From contig JBAXXY010000001.1 of assembly GCA_037127655.1 (NCBI GenBank), positions 32,125 through 96,124 on the forward strand: a DNA stretch of 64,000 nucleotides. Direction: 5' to 3'. Positions 8,690 through 17,737 of this stretch are shown here, piece after piece. A program made the translations under genes and the position numbers. Numbering within the stretch: the first letter of the stretch is position 1; each line of letters starts with the position of its first letter. A model generated the notes under the pieces. That model had not been told where the DNA came from and ran no database searches. It worked only from the letters and a program-made list of their open reading frames with translations. This stretch comes from GWF2-38-69 sp037127655 (GTDB taxonomy: Bacteria > Verrucomicrobiota > Lentisphaeria > Victivallales > GWF2-38-69).

Positions 8690-10159
8690 ATGTGCGGCAT
8701 ACTGGGAATAATCGGTTACGAAGATGTATCAAGAGATCTTATATATGGCCTTAACTGCATCCAGCACAGAGGACAGGATTCAGCAGGGATAGTTACATTT
8801 CAAGACTCATTTAAAACCATGAAAGGGCTTGGGCTAGTTAACGATATTTTTAATATGAGCCATGTCGAAAGGCTTAAGGCAAACTATGGGCTTGGACATG
8901 TCCGCTATTCAACAATGGGAACTACCGAGGTTCTAAACGCCCAGCCAATTTCGGTGAACTACCCATTCGGATTGGCAATGGTCCACAACGGCAATGTTAC
9001 AAACTATTCTGAACTCAGAAAAGCCATTTTAGAAGATAGCCAAAGTTTGCTTGAAACATCTAATGATATTGAAATAATTCTCTACACTCTTGCCTCTGAA
9101 CTGGAGAAAAAGAACATCAAGCATCTTACTCCAAGTCAGCTTTTTGAAGCTGTCGAAATTACTCAGTCACGGCTGGAAGGCTCTTATGCCGCATTAGCTA
9201 TAATTGCAAACAAAGGAATTGTGGGATTCAATGACCCAAGAGGTATTCGTCCGCTTGTTCTTGGTGAAAAAACCGTAAAAAAAGGCAAGATCTATGCTTT
9301 GGTTTCAGAATCAACATGCCTCGACTATTTGGGTTTCAAAAAGATAAAAGATCTCAAAGCTGGAGAGTGTGTATTTATAGATATAAATCTAAAAGTCCAT
9401 TCTAAAATTCTTAACCACAAGCCCCCTGCTTTCTGCATATTTGAATACATTTATTTTGCCAGAGAAGATTCAGTAATCTTTAATAGACTGGTTGCTAAAG
9501 AACGCGAAAATATGGGCAAACTTTTAGCTAAACAGATAAAGAAACTCAATTTGGATGCAGATATTGTTATAGATGTACCAAGTTCCTCATATTTCTTTGC
9601 CTCTGCTCTTGCTGAAGGTATCGGCATACCAATGAAACGAGCTTTAACTAAAAATAATTTTGTAGGAAGAAGCTTTATTCTTCCAAATCCTAAGGATAGA
9701 GAACACGCAGTATGCCAGAAACTTAACCCCATAAAAGAGTTTATAAATGGGAAAAAAGTGGCTGTTGTAGATGACTCAATTGTCCGCGGAACAACATCAA
9801 AGAAGATAACTTCCCTATTAAGAGAGGCCGGTGCAGAAAAAGTCTATTTCATTTCTGCGTCTCCACCAATCAAGTTCCCATGCGTTTACGGCGTAGATAT
9901 GTCAATAAAAACTGAGCTCATAGCATCTAATGGAGCAGATAAAGTAGCTGAAGTCATTGGAGCAGATAAAGTCATCTATCTTGATTTAGAGAGTCTTAAG
10001 GAGTTTTACAATAAGGCTGGTTTCTGCTACGCCTGTTTTGACGGCAAGTATCCTACAATGGTGCCAAAATCCCTGCTTAAAGAGATTGAGAAAGACAGAG
10101 AAAAGGCTAAGATATCAGACCGTACTGTCAGCCTATCTCAAGAACGCTTGGGTATTTAG
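8690..10159 (+). CDS. purF: Amidophosphoribosyltransferase (glutamine PRPP amidotransferase)
   Basis: First committed enzyme of purine synthesis: it transfers glutamine-derived ammonia to PRPP. 489 residues. Cys2 directly after Met (MCGILGI) is the glutaminase nucleophile, so there is no propeptide of the kind found in Bacillus. The PRPP loop VVDDSIVRGTTS lies around residues 358-370 (Asp361-Asp362). Four cysteines, Cys249, Cys398, Cys446 and Cys449, match the iron-sulfur ligands of the Bacillus-type enzyme. It starts 2 bases after purDN. Its 3' end overlaps the converging M24 peptidase gene by 32 bases, so no separate terminator fits between them. Confidence 0.95.
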   Translation: MCGILGIIGYEDVSRDLIYGLNCIQHRGQDSAGIVTFQDSFKTMKGLGLVNDIFNMSHVERLKANYGLGHVRYSTMGTTEVLNAQPISVNYPFGLAMVHNGNVTNYSELRKAILEDSQSLLETSNDIEIILYTLASELEKKNIKHLTPSQLFEAVEITQSRLEGSYAALAIIANKGIVGFNDPRGIRPLVLGEKTVKKGKIYALVSESTCLDYLGFKKIKDLKAGECVFIDINLKVHSKILNHKPPAFCIFEYIYFAREDSVIFNRLVAKERENMGKLLAKQIKKLNLDADIVIDVPSSSYFFASALAEGIGIPMKRALTKNNFVGRSFILPNPKDREHAVCQKLNPIKEFINGKKVAVVDDSIVRGTTSKKITSLLREAGAEKVYFISASPPIKFPCVYGVDMSIKTELIASNGADKVAEVIGADKVIYLDLESLKEFYNKAGFCYACFDGKYPTMVPKSLLKEIEKDREKAKISDRTVSLSQERLGI

Positions 10160-11255
10160 TTAGATTCCTATGCCCATCGCTAGTGACTAATATCAAGTCC
10201 TCAAGGCGAGCTCCGCCCCACTCTGAATAATAAACGCCTGGTTCAATCGTTATTACATTGCCTGCTTCAAGGGGTTTGAACGAAATAGCATTAACCCTCG
10301 GATTTTCATGTATTTCTAAACCTACTCCATGCCCTAGTCCGTGAAAGAATCCGCAATATCTGCCGTCTTTATCCCTGCCTGTTTTGAATCCCATTTTCGA
10401 TAAATCTTCAGTTGCTTCTTTGGCAATGACAGATGGAATTGCTTCTGGTTTAACTTTTGATATTGCATTATCTCTGGCTGTTTTAACTGCGTTGTAGGCC
10501 AGCTTGAGCAATTCTGGCGCTTTGCCTTTGGTAAAAGTCCTAGTTATATCGCCCCAATATCCTGATGATTCAAGTCTTGGGAAGATGTCAATAATAATCG
10601 GCACAGATTCACTTATTCCTCCTGATCCTGTATCATGAGGAATGGAACATTGAATTCCCGATGCTGCGATAGTTCCGTGAGTATGAGCCCCATATCTGAC
10701 AAGCTCTATATTGATTTGGCTCTTCAGGAATTCAGATGTAAGAGTTTTTTTATCATAAACTAATTCGCCTTTTCGATTTATGGATGAGTCAGCCAGGATA
10801 GTCTCAGCTTTAGACATTGCCTTTTCGGCTATTGCCAAAGCCTTGGAAATTTCCTTTATTTCACTGCTGATCTTGATAGTTCTTTTAGGAAATAAATCGT
10901 CTTTCTCAATTAGAATGCTTCCAATATCTTTCAACATTTCCGCATATAGGACAGGAAAATTGTATGGTATGATCCATTTACTCTGCGAATAATTAGTTAA
11001 GATTGATTGAAAAAGAGCCTTCATTGACTTGTCTTTTGAATTAGCAAGCAGATCGTCTCTATTTATTACAATTACTCCCTTCCTGGCTTCGCAATTTGCT
11101 CTCTCTAGCTCAAGAGATGAAACGACCATATACTTCTTCCTGTTAGACTCAAAATAGATAAAAGCATCATGGCTCATAAAGCCAGTAGCATAGAGAATAT
11201 CAGGATTAGTTATGGGATCAGCAAAAATGACTTTCCCTAATGCTGATTTAGCCAT
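10128..11255 (-). CDS. M24 family metallopeptidase (Xaa-Pro aminopeptidase/dipeptidase type)
   Basis: Cytoplasmic creatinase-fold peptidase, likely cleaving X-Pro bonds. 375 residues with no signal peptide. The N-terminal 130 residues form the creatinase N-like domain; the C-terminal pita-bread domain shows all five metal ligands in order: Asp in IIIDIFP, Asp in WGDITRTF, His in GLGHGVGL, Glu in IEPGVY and Glu in GARLEDL. A first conserved His is in the YGAHTHGTIAA stretch. The gene lies 1 base after the UDP-glucuronate decarboxylase stop on the same strand, so the two are probably cotranscribed. Whether it is PepP- or PepQ-like cannot be settled by eye. Confidence 0.88.
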   Translation of the reverse strand: MAKSALGKVIFADPITNPDILYATGFMSHDAFIYFESNRKKYMVVSSLELERANCEARKGVIVINRDDLLANSKDKSMKALFQSILTNYSQSKWIIPYNFPVLYAEMLKDIGSILIEKDDLFPKRTIKISSEIKEISKALAIAEKAMSKAETILADSSINRKGELVYDKKTLTSEFLKSQINIELVRYGAHTHGTIAASGIQCSIPHDTGSGGISESVPIIIDIFPRLESSGYWGDITRTFTKGKAPELLKLAYNAVKTARDNAISKVKPEAIPSVIAKEATEDLSKMGFKTGRDKDGRYCGFFHGLGHGVGLEIHENPRVNAISFKPLEAGNVITIEPGVYYSEWGGARLEDLILVTSDGHRNLTKYPSVLEIG

Positions 11256-11256
11256 T

Positions 11257-12204
11257 TTAAAGCACAGTTTTAAAGTAGTTAATAGTCATTTCCAGACCGC
11301 GCCTAAGCTCTACTGTGGGTTCCCATTTAAGAACATCTTTTGCTATTGTTATGTCTGGTCTTCTCTGCACAGGATCATCTTTCGGAAGCTCTTTGTGAAC
11401 TAACTTAGATTTAGAGTCGGTAAGTTGGATAACAAGTTTGGCAAGCTCCAACATTGTGAATTCTACAGGGTTTCCAAGATTAACAGGACCAAAAAAGTCT
11501 TTAGGAGTCTGCATCATGGATATAATGCCATTTATAAGGTCGTCAACATAGCAAAAACTTCTGGTCTGCTTTCCATTCCCGTAAATTGTGATGTCTTTGT
11601 CTGTCAGAGCCTGAACTATAAAATTGCTTACGACTCTGCCATCATTCTGAGCCATTCGAGGGCCGTAAGTATTAAATATCCTGACTACTTTGGCATTAAG
11701 GCCCAATTGCCTTCTATGATCGTAGAAAAGTGTTTCTGCCGCTCTCTTACCCTCGTCATAGCAGCTCCTGGGACCAATCGGATTGACATTGCCCCAATAT
11801 GACTCCACCTGCGGATGAACCGTCGGATCGCCATATACTTCAGAAGTAGAAGCCTGAAGTATCGGAATATTGAGTCTTTTGGCAAGGCCAAGCATATTGT
11901 TTGCTCCAAGCACGCTGGTCTTAATAGTTTGAATTGGGTCATGCTGGTAATGAATCGGTGATGCAGGACATGCAAGATTATAAATTTCATCGACTTCTAG
12001 ATAGAGAGGCCATGTAATATCATGCCTTAAAAGTTCAAAATTAGGGTGAGGAAGCAAGTGCCTTATATTATTTTTGTTCCCTGTAAAGAAATTGTCAACA
12101 CAGATAACATCATTGCCTCTCTGGATCAAACGATCACAGAGATGCGAACCCAAAAAACCTCCGCCGCCTGTAACTAGAACTGTCTTATTTGAAGTCTTTG
12201 TCAT
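11257..12204 (-). CDS. UDP-glucuronate decarboxylase (UDP-xylose synthase), SDR family
   Basis: Oxidises and decarboxylates UDP-glucuronate to UDP-xylose using bound NAD. 315 residues. The Rossmann motif TGGGGFLGSHL is at the N-terminus, followed by the diagnostic LACPASPIHYQ stretch, the STSEVYGDP region and the catalytic YDEGKR (Tyr and Lys). The conserved RIFNTYGPRM and GKQTRSFCYVDD segments also fit. The product is a nucleotide sugar for surface polysaccharides, but no glycosyltransferase cluster is adjacent. It is first in a two-gene unit with the M24 peptidase. Confidence 0.92.
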   Translation of the reverse strand: MTKTSNKTVLVTGGGGFLGSHLCDRLIQRGNDVICVDNFFTGNKNNIRHLLPHPNFELLRHDITWPLYLEVDEIYNLACPASPIHYQHDPIQTIKTSVLGANNMLGLAKRLNIPILQASTSEVYGDPTVHPQVESYWGNVNPIGPRSCYDEGKRAAETLFYDHRRQLGLNAKVVRIFNTYGPRMAQNDGRVVSNFIVQALTDKDITIYGNGKQTRSFCYVDDLINGIISMMQTPKDFFGPVNLGNPVEFTMLELAKLVIQLTDSKSKLVHKELPKDDPVQRRPDITIAKDVLKWEPTVELRRGLEMTINYFKTVL

Positions 12205-12319
12205 TTGTAGTTTAACCTATTTAGAAATATTTAAGCCAATTGGTTTCATTCTAGGCAGGAACGGTACAAATATCAACTTTTCAAAATTAAATTTTTGCTT
12301 CCCATTGTTTATACTTGGA

Positions 12320-12328
12320 TGCTAAAAT
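12320..12328 (+). promoter_or_regulatory. Candidate extended -10 promoter of the sugar-binding protein gene
   Basis: TG-C-TAAAAT lies 56 bases before the ATG at 12385, inside the divergent gap 12205-12384. No convincing -35 is present. The AGGAAAGAGA ribosome-binding site follows at 12371. The rest of the gap is AT-rich with nothing else I can name. Confidence 0.35.
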
Positions 12329-12384
12329 ACAATGTTTAATTAATAAAAGAGTAATTTTCAACAAACACAAAGGAAAGAGAGCTT

Positions 12385-13671
12385 ATGATAAAGAAAAAAA
12401 TGTTAACATCAACTCTATTGGCATTCCTGGTTTCCGCTACGGCTTTAACAGCGGACTCAACTATCAGTTTTGTGGTTCAACAAGAGCCAATGACTGACAA
12501 CTGGCTAAAAAGCGTCATCAAAGACTACGAAGCAAAGTACCCGGGCAGAAAAGTAAAACTCAACATAATAGGCGGCGCACAGTCTGACTATTACACCAAG
12601 ACATCACTTATGATGAAGAGCGGCACAGCTGTTGACGCTCTCTACGAAGATAGTTTCATGCTCAAAAGCGATGTAAATGCAGGAATACTCGCTCCGATAA
12701 ATGTCTCAACCTGGAATGACTGGCAAAACTTTTACCCTAGCGTAAGAGAATCAGCCACAATTGATGGCAAAGTTTACGGCATTCCGCTCTCGACTGACAC
12801 AAGAGGTCTCTATTATAATATAGATCTTTTCAAGAAAGCCGGAATTGAAACCCCGTGGCAGCCTAAAAACTGGAATGATATTCTTGATGCCGCAAGAAGG
12901 ATCAAAGAAAAATGCCCAGGCGTATATCCTATGACCCTCAATGTCGCCGCCACCGGTGAAGCAACCACGATGCAGACACTTGAAATGCTTCTCTACGGCA
13001 CAAAAGACACTCTTTATAATGACGGAAAATGGATTGTTAAAAGCCCAGGCTTTCTAAATTCGCTCAAGTTTATTGATACTCTCTTTAAAGAAAAACTCAC
13101 TCCGGAATTGCCAAGAGTAATTAATCCCCAGTACGGAAATTATATGGCTCAAAATTGGGCTCCAAAAAACCAAGTCGCAATCATCCTGGACGGGTGCTGG
13201 ATAATGGGAAACTGGAAAGAAAAGTATCCAAAAGTACTCGATACATATAACTTCGTAGCTATGCCTACAGAATTTGGGCAGGAGCCTGGATTTACATCAA
13301 TGTCAGGCGGATGGCTCTTTTCAATTAATGCAAAATCAAAAAACATCGATGCCGCCGCTGAATTCATCAAGTTTGCTATCAGTAAAGAAAACTCTTTAAA
13401 ATACTCCTTGCTGACTAGCCAGTTGACTCCAAGACAGGATGTAGCAGATATGAAAGATTATCCTGAGATTATGAGAGCGGCCACATCTTACATTAAATAC
13501 ACGCATTTCAGACCGGCAAATGAGCAATACCCGATGGTTTCCCCATGTATTCAGACTGCAGTGGAATCTGTCGCCACAGGGCAGGCAACTCCTGAACAGG
13601 CTATGGATCAATATGCAAATAGTGTTAAAAGACTTCTTGGAGCAGACAGCATAAGTGAAACTTCGAAATAA
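12385..13671 (+). CDS. Extracellular sugar-binding protein of an ABC transporter (family 1)
   Basis: 428 residues with a Sec signal peptide (KKK, then a hydrophobic stretch, cleavage likely after TALTA near residue 23). There is no lipobox Cys, so it should be free in the periplasm. The MalE-like fold is indicated by FVVQQEP near the mature start, the GIPLSTDTRGLYYNIDLFKKAGI segment and ISMSGGW-like loop (TSMSGGWLFSINAKS) near residue 310. Such proteins deliver sugars or oligosaccharides to ABC permeases. No permease or ATPase gene is next to it: it stands alone between a divergent UDP-xylose synthase and a convergent protease gene, so it may serve a distant or shared transporter. Confidence 0.85.
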   Translation: MIKKKMLTSTLLAFLVSATALTADSTISFVVQQEPMTDNWLKSVIKDYEAKYPGRKVKLNIIGGAQSDYYTKTSLMMKSGTAVDALYEDSFMLKSDVNAGILAPINVSTWNDWQNFYPSVRESATIDGKVYGIPLSTDTRGLYYNIDLFKKAGIETPWQPKNWNDILDAARRIKEKCPGVYPMTLNVAATGEATTMQTLEMLLYGTKDTLYNDGKWIVKSPGFLNSLKFIDTLFKEKLTPELPRVINPQYGNYMAQNWAPKNQVAIILDGCWIMGNWKEKYPKVLDTYNFVAMPTEFGQEPGFTSMSGGWLFSINAKSKNIDAAAEFIKFAISKENSLKYSLLTSQLTPRQDVADMKDYPEIMRAATSYIKYTHFRPANEQYPMVSPCIQTAVESVATGQATPEQAMDQYANSVKRLLGADSISETSK

Positions 13672-13705
13672 TCAGAAATAATTCGATTCTTTAATGCCGG
13701 TGCCG

Positions 13706-15622
13706 CTACTTAACTTGGATAGACAAGAATGGTGGCACCGGGCAATCCAGCATACTGCCTATTGCTCTGAGAAGTTCAGCTTCTTCGATTTTTATCTCAT
13801 TATCGGCGATAATGCACGACACACACCCGTCAAAAACTAATCTCCTAATCATAGGAGAGGCTAAAGCTAGTTCAGTCAAAGCGTAGTCCAGAACTTTCAG
13901 ATTACACTCAGATGCTGGTTTTATAGTTAAGTTCCCAATACTTAATTTCTCTGATGCCTTTTCAAAGACTTCCTTAGCATCTTCAGGAGTAGAAGCGTTC
14001 CAATAAGCTAAGCATGAGAGCAGTTCTTCGCATCTTGGAATCAGAAGACAGATATCTTTGTATTTAATAGAAGGTTCTTTGGTTTTATTAAAAAACGGAT
14101 CCAGATTCCTGTAGAGTATCTTACCGACACAATATTCAAAAAGCGTGATGTTGTTATCTGCTTTGATCAAATATTCTACTGTCTGGATAAACTCTTTATA
14201 TTTCTTCAAATCCATTGTTTTTAGTGATGGAATTGCCATGTCTATCATGGGCAAGCGCAGACCTAGCCATGTTTGAGCCACACTGTCTGATAATTTAAGA
14301 GTTTCATCATAAATGTATGGTTCAACTCTTTCTTTAAGCCCAGACAATTGCAAACTCTTGGCTTCCTGAGAACCACTCAATAGCATAGCGTAAATGACAG
14401 CCATTGCTCCAAAATAGTCTCTCATTGCTTCTTTAATATTTTCAGGCATCTGAGAATGCAGAAATGAGGCATATTTAAGGTGTTCTGAAGTGAATGCTCC
14501 GACCTGCCCAACGACTTCATTGACTTTTATAGAAGACTGAGAAGCTCCCGAAAAAGAAGCAAATGAAGCATCTGAATGAATAGCAGTCTGAGAATAATGA
14601 GCATCATCAGGCAGAACTGAACCGTTTACCCGCTTTATTCTTTCTTCAAGGGGCGGGTGAGTCGCAAAAAGCCCGTCAAGAAAAGATGTAAAACTCTTGG
14701 CAAAAAACATGTGGCTCATTTCCTGCGCCCTTGGAGTTTCGAGAGTTGAACTCGATGATGCTCTGCCGATTTTCCTCAAAGCTCCGCTTATTCCTGACGG
14801 GTTACGAGTGAATTGCACAGATGAGGCGTCAGCCAGAAATTCTCTCTGGCGGGACACTGCCGCTTTAATTATATTTGCAAAGAAAACTCCGATGTACCCT
14901 ACGACCATTATAAGCAAACCAACCAAAGGCAGCGGATTTCCGCCTTTTTTCTTGCCAGACGAACTACTGCTGCTCGAAGCAGTACAGCGCATCAGCCAAT
15001 AGCCAATCATAGTGATTACCAGTATGCCGTTTAGAACTCCCATGAGCTTGATATTAAGCCTCATATCACCGTTAAGAATATGGCTGAATTCATGAGCTAT
15101 GACGCCCTGGAGTTCGTCGCGGTTCAATTGCTTCACGCATCCTCTGGTAACGCCTACTACAGCGTTCTTGTGAGAAAATCCTGCGGCAAAAGCATTTATG
15201 CCCATTTCCCTATCCATGATATAAACAGGAGGTACAGGCAAACCCGATGCAATAGCCATTTCTTCTACGATATTGAGTATTTTCCTCTCGTCAGGATCAC
15301 TAGTCCCATGTGAAATGGGCGTGCCTCCAAGCATCGAAGCTACCGTAGCTCCGCCGCCTGATGCAAGCTCAATTACTTTGTATGTGGTTCCACTTATAAC
15401 AATAAATAAGGTTGCGCCCGTAACACAGAGGAAAAGTTCTAGATGCCAAAGCCTTTCAGGAATAAATTTATGAGAACCAGTGACGCCTGCCTGGTCTCCC
15501 AAAAAGACCAATGCAAACACTGCGTAAATAGCCGCGATTATCAAAATTACAGTAATTACATAATAAAATACCAGAAGGGTTGTGTTGCGCCTGGCTCTGT
15601 CCTGATGAGCAAAAAAATCCAT
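13706..15622 (-). CDS. Membrane M48 family zinc metalloprotease (HtpX-like) with long C-terminal tail
   Basis: 638 residues, about twice HtpX. Two membrane segments lie at about residues 14-41 and 60-80. The zinc site HEFSH is at residues 177-181, and Glu261 in RQREFLADA gives the third ligand. Two more hydrophobic segments (about 190-212 and 231-253) flank a Ser-rich linker. The C-terminal half (from about 330) is not protease; its end (IIADNEIKIEEAELLRAIG..LDCP) resembles the tellurite-resistance/TerB-like tails seen on M48 proteins. The gene sits directly downstream of lemA, a pairing common in many phyla that suggests envelope protein quality control. Confidence 0.87.
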   Translation of the reverse strand: MDFFAHQDRARRNTTLLVFYYVITVILIIAAIYAVFALVFLGDQAGVTGSHKFIPERLWHLELFLCVTGATLFIVISGTTYKVIELASGGGATVASMLGGTPISHGTSDPDERKILNIVEEMAIASGLPVPPVYIMDREMGINAFAAGFSHKNAVVGVTRGCVKQLNRDELQGVIAHEFSHILNGDMRLNIKLMGVLNGILVITMIGYWLMRCTASSSSSSSGKKKGGNPLPLVGLLIMVVGYIGVFFANIIKAAVSRQREFLADASSVQFTRNPSGISGALRKIGRASSSSTLETPRAQEMSHMFFAKSFTSFLDGLFATHPPLEERIKRVNGSVLPDDAHYSQTAIHSDASFASFSGASQSSIKVNEVVGQVGAFTSEHLKYASFLHSQMPENIKEAMRDYFGAMAVIYAMLLSGSQEAKSLQLSGLKERVEPYIYDETLKLSDSVAQTWLGLRLPMIDMAIPSLKTMDLKKYKEFIQTVEYLIKADNNITLFEYCVGKILYRNLDPFFNKTKEPSIKYKDICLLIPRCEELLSCLAYWNASTPEDAKEVFEKASEKLSIGNLTIKPASECNLKVLDYALTELALASPMIRRLVFDGCVSCIIADNEIKIEEAELLRAIGSMLDCPVPPFLSIQVK

Positions 15623-15683
15623 AATAGCTTATGTGTAAGTTAGTTAATATTAGACAAGAGTATTAAAGCCTAACGCCTATAGC

Positions 15684-16268
15684 TTAAAACTTTACTTTTA
15701 CTGCTTCGCGTTCTTCTTCATTTTTTATCTCAAAAAGGACAGCCTCAGTAAAGCCGAAAGGTTTTGCAATCAACAGGCTGGGAAATGTTTCACAGGCAGT
15801 GTTGTACTGCATTACAGCATCGTTATAAGCCTGTCTTGCGAAGGAAACTTTGTTTTCGGTAGAAGAGAGTTCTTCCATGAGCTGAGCGATAGTCTGATTG
15901 GCTTTCAGGTCGGGATACTGTTCGAAAACCGCCAGAAGTTTATTCATAGCTCCAGAGAGAACGCCTTCAGTTCCAATTAATTCTTTTATTTTGGACGAAT
16001 CGTTTGGATTGGTGGCGGCATTATTGTTGGCAGTGATGGCCTGATTGCGGGCTTTTACGACATTTTCTAAAGTCTCTTTTTCATGCTTAAGATAAGCTTT
16101 GGCTGTTTCGACCAGATTCGGAATGAGGTCGTAGCGACGCTTTAACTGAACATCAATCTGAGCAAAACCATTCTTCCATCTGTTCCTGAGCGCGACAAGT
16201 TTGTTGTAAATGGATACAAAAAGAAGGATGATGATTACGATTACTACGAGAATTATTATCAGGGTCAT
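15684..16268 (-). CDS. lemA: LemA family membrane protein
   Basis: 194 residues from an ATG with the ribosome-binding site AGGAG 8 bases upstream; a longer in-frame start at 16355 adds residues without a ribosome-binding site and is less likely. One N-terminal membrane segment (residues 2-22) is followed by a long helical domain with the LemA signature WKNGFAQIDVQLKRRYDLIPNLVE and a conserved EQYPDLKANQ segment. LemA is an N-out, helical-bundle membrane protein of unclear function. It is the first gene of a two-gene unit with the M48 protease. Confidence 0.92.
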   Translation of the reverse strand: MTLIIILVVIVIIILLFVSIYNKLVALRNRWKNGFAQIDVQLKRRYDLIPNLVETAKAYLKHEKETLENVVKARNQAITANNNAATNPNDSSKIKELIGTEGVLSGAMNKLLAVFEQYPDLKANQTIAQLMEELSSTENKVSFARQAYNDAVMQYNTACETFPSLLIAKPFGFTEAVLFEIKNEEEREAVKVKF

Positions 16269-16316
16269 TTTAGCTCTCCTATTTTTATAGTTTAGTTGAA
16301 AAACATACCAATATAA

Positions 16317-16345
16317 TAAATAGCCGAAAAAATAAGTCTTGACAA
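16317..16345 (-). promoter_or_regulatory. Candidate sigma70-type promoter of lemA-M48
   Basis: On the minus strand TTGTCA (16345-16340) and TATTTA (16322-16317) are separated by 17 bases. The predicted start gives a leader of about 45 bases before the lemA ATG at 16268. Confidence 0.45.
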
Positions 16346-16429
16346 GAGCATGCACGAGGGAATGATTAAAACCTATGAAAATGACTCAAACTACAAAAAA
16401 ATATAGTTAACTTGAAATTACTTTTCTAG

Positions 16430-16457
16430 TTGACTTTAAGAGTTAAATATTTAGAAT
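16430..16457 (+). promoter_or_regulatory. Candidate sigma70-type promoter of the ammonium transporter gene
   Basis: TTGACT (16430-16435) and TAGAAT (16452-16457) are separated by 16 bases, 53 bases before the ATG at 16511. No sigma54 -24/-12 pair (TGGC..TTGC) was seen in this gap, so nitrogen control through RpoN is not supported by the sequence. Confidence 0.45.
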
Positions 16458-16510
16458 CACTCATGATTCACAATATGCTTCTATTTTAAATCAATAAAAA
16501 GGAACTATCT

Positions 16511-17731
16511 ATGGGACAAATTAATGCGGGCGACACAGCTTTCATTCTTATCAGCGCGGCGCTGGTATGCTTGATGACACCGGGTCTGGCTTTCTTCTAC
16601 GGAGGACTTGTCAGAAGAAAAAATGTATTGACAATCATGATGCAGAACTTTATTGCAATGGGCGTAGTTACAACTATCTGGGTCATTTGCGGGTTTAGTC
16701 TTGCCTTTGGACATGGAGACGGCGTAGTAGGGAATATAACCCAGTATTTCATGCTCAATAATGTCGGGTTTATGCCCAATGCTGACCATGGAGCCACTAT
16801 TCCTTTCCTTGCCTTTTTTTCTTATCAGGAAATGTTTGCTGTAATAACTCCGGCTCTAATAACAGGAGCCTTTGCAGACAGAGTGACATTTAAAAGTTAT
16901 CTGGTGTTTTTAGTTTTCTGGAGTTTCCTTGTTTATATACCATTTACTCACTCTCTATGGGGCGGCGGTTTTCTTCAGAAAATGGGAGTTGTGGATTTCG
17001 CAGGAGGCATAGTAGTGCATGTGAGCGCTGGTATGGCAGCTCTGGCTTCTGTTATCTATGTAGGCAGAAGACATGTCAAGCCAGGTGAAAGCCTAGAGCC
17101 TCATAATGTTATGTATGTAGCTCTTGGTACTGGACTCTTGTGGTTCGGTTGGTTTGGCTTTAATGCCGGAAGCGCGCTTGGAGCCAATGGAATTGCGGCT
17201 CACGCATTTGTTAATACAGATATTTCCGGCTCGGTAGCAATGCTTACATGGCTGGCTATTTCATGGTTTAGAGAAGGTCGTCCTAGCCTGATCGGGGCAA
17301 TGACAGGAGCAGTGGCAGGTTTGGCCGCGATAACTCCATGTGCCGGGTATGTTCCGTCATGGGCGGCATTTATCATAGGAATATTGTCCGGGGTGGGCTG
17401 TTTCTATGCCGTTCGACTCAGAATCAGAATCGGATGGGATGATGCTCTGGATGTATGGGGAGTTCACGGGGTAGGCGGAATATTAGGTTCGATTCTCGTG
17501 GGCGTCTTTGCATTCAAGGAAATAAATGGAGTAAGCGGTCTTCTTGACGGTAATCCTTATCAACTTTGGATCCAGATTTTCGCAGTAGTCATTACGGCTA
17601 TTTATGCTTTTATAGCTACTTTGGCAATACTCTGGGTAGTTAATAAAATTGTACCGGTCCGTGTTCCTGATGATATAGAAGAACAGGGCCTTGACCAGGC
17701 TATTCTTGGAGAAACTGCCTATCGTTCTTAA
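16511..17731 (+). CDS. amt: Ammonium transporter, Amt family
   Basis: Integral membrane channel for ammonium/ammonia. 406 residues with eleven hydrophobic segments expected of bacterial Amt. The signature DFAGGIVVHVSAGMAAL (around residues 160-176) carries the first pore His; DVWGVHGVGGILG (around 315) carries the second. TPGLAFFYGGLVRRKN near the N-terminus is also classic. There is no cleavable signal peptide in front of the first helix. No PII (glnK) gene follows; instead the stop is 6 bases from the end of the converging atpG gene. Confidence 0.95.
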   Translation: MGQINAGDTAFILISAALVCLMTPGLAFFYGGLVRRKNVLTIMMQNFIAMGVVTTIWVICGFSLAFGHGDGVVGNITQYFMLNNVGFMPNADHGATIPFLAFFSYQEMFAVITPALITGAFADRVTFKSYLVFLVFWSFLVYIPFTHSLWGGGFLQKMGVVDFAGGIVVHVSAGMAALASVIYVGRRHVKPGESLEPHNVMYVALGTGLLWFGWFGFNAGSALGANGIAAHAFVNTDISGSVAMLTWLAISWFREGRPSLIGAMTGAVAGLAAITPCAGYVPSWAAFIIGILSGVGCFYAVRLRIRIGWDDALDVWGVHGVGGILGSILVGVFAFKEINGVSGLLDGNPYQLWIQIFAVVITAIYAFIATLAILWVVNKIVPVRVPDDIEEQGLDQAILGETAYRS

Positions 17732-17737
17732 TGCTAT

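Noticed and set aside
10128..10159. The overlap of purF and the M24 peptidase as a sign of a frameshift
   Set aside because: Both proteins end with normal family C-termini, so this is a true convergent overlap of 32 bases.
13697..13741. Terminator between the sugar-binding protein and M48 genes (CCGGTGCC and GGCACCGG)
   Set aside because: The arms are perfect but the loop is 29 bases, the right arm is inside the M48 coding end, and there is no T-run.
16356..16510. Sigma54 promoter for the ammonium transporter
   Set aside because: No TGGC-N7-TTGC-like pair is found; a sigma70-type TTGACT/TAGAAT pair explains the gene better.
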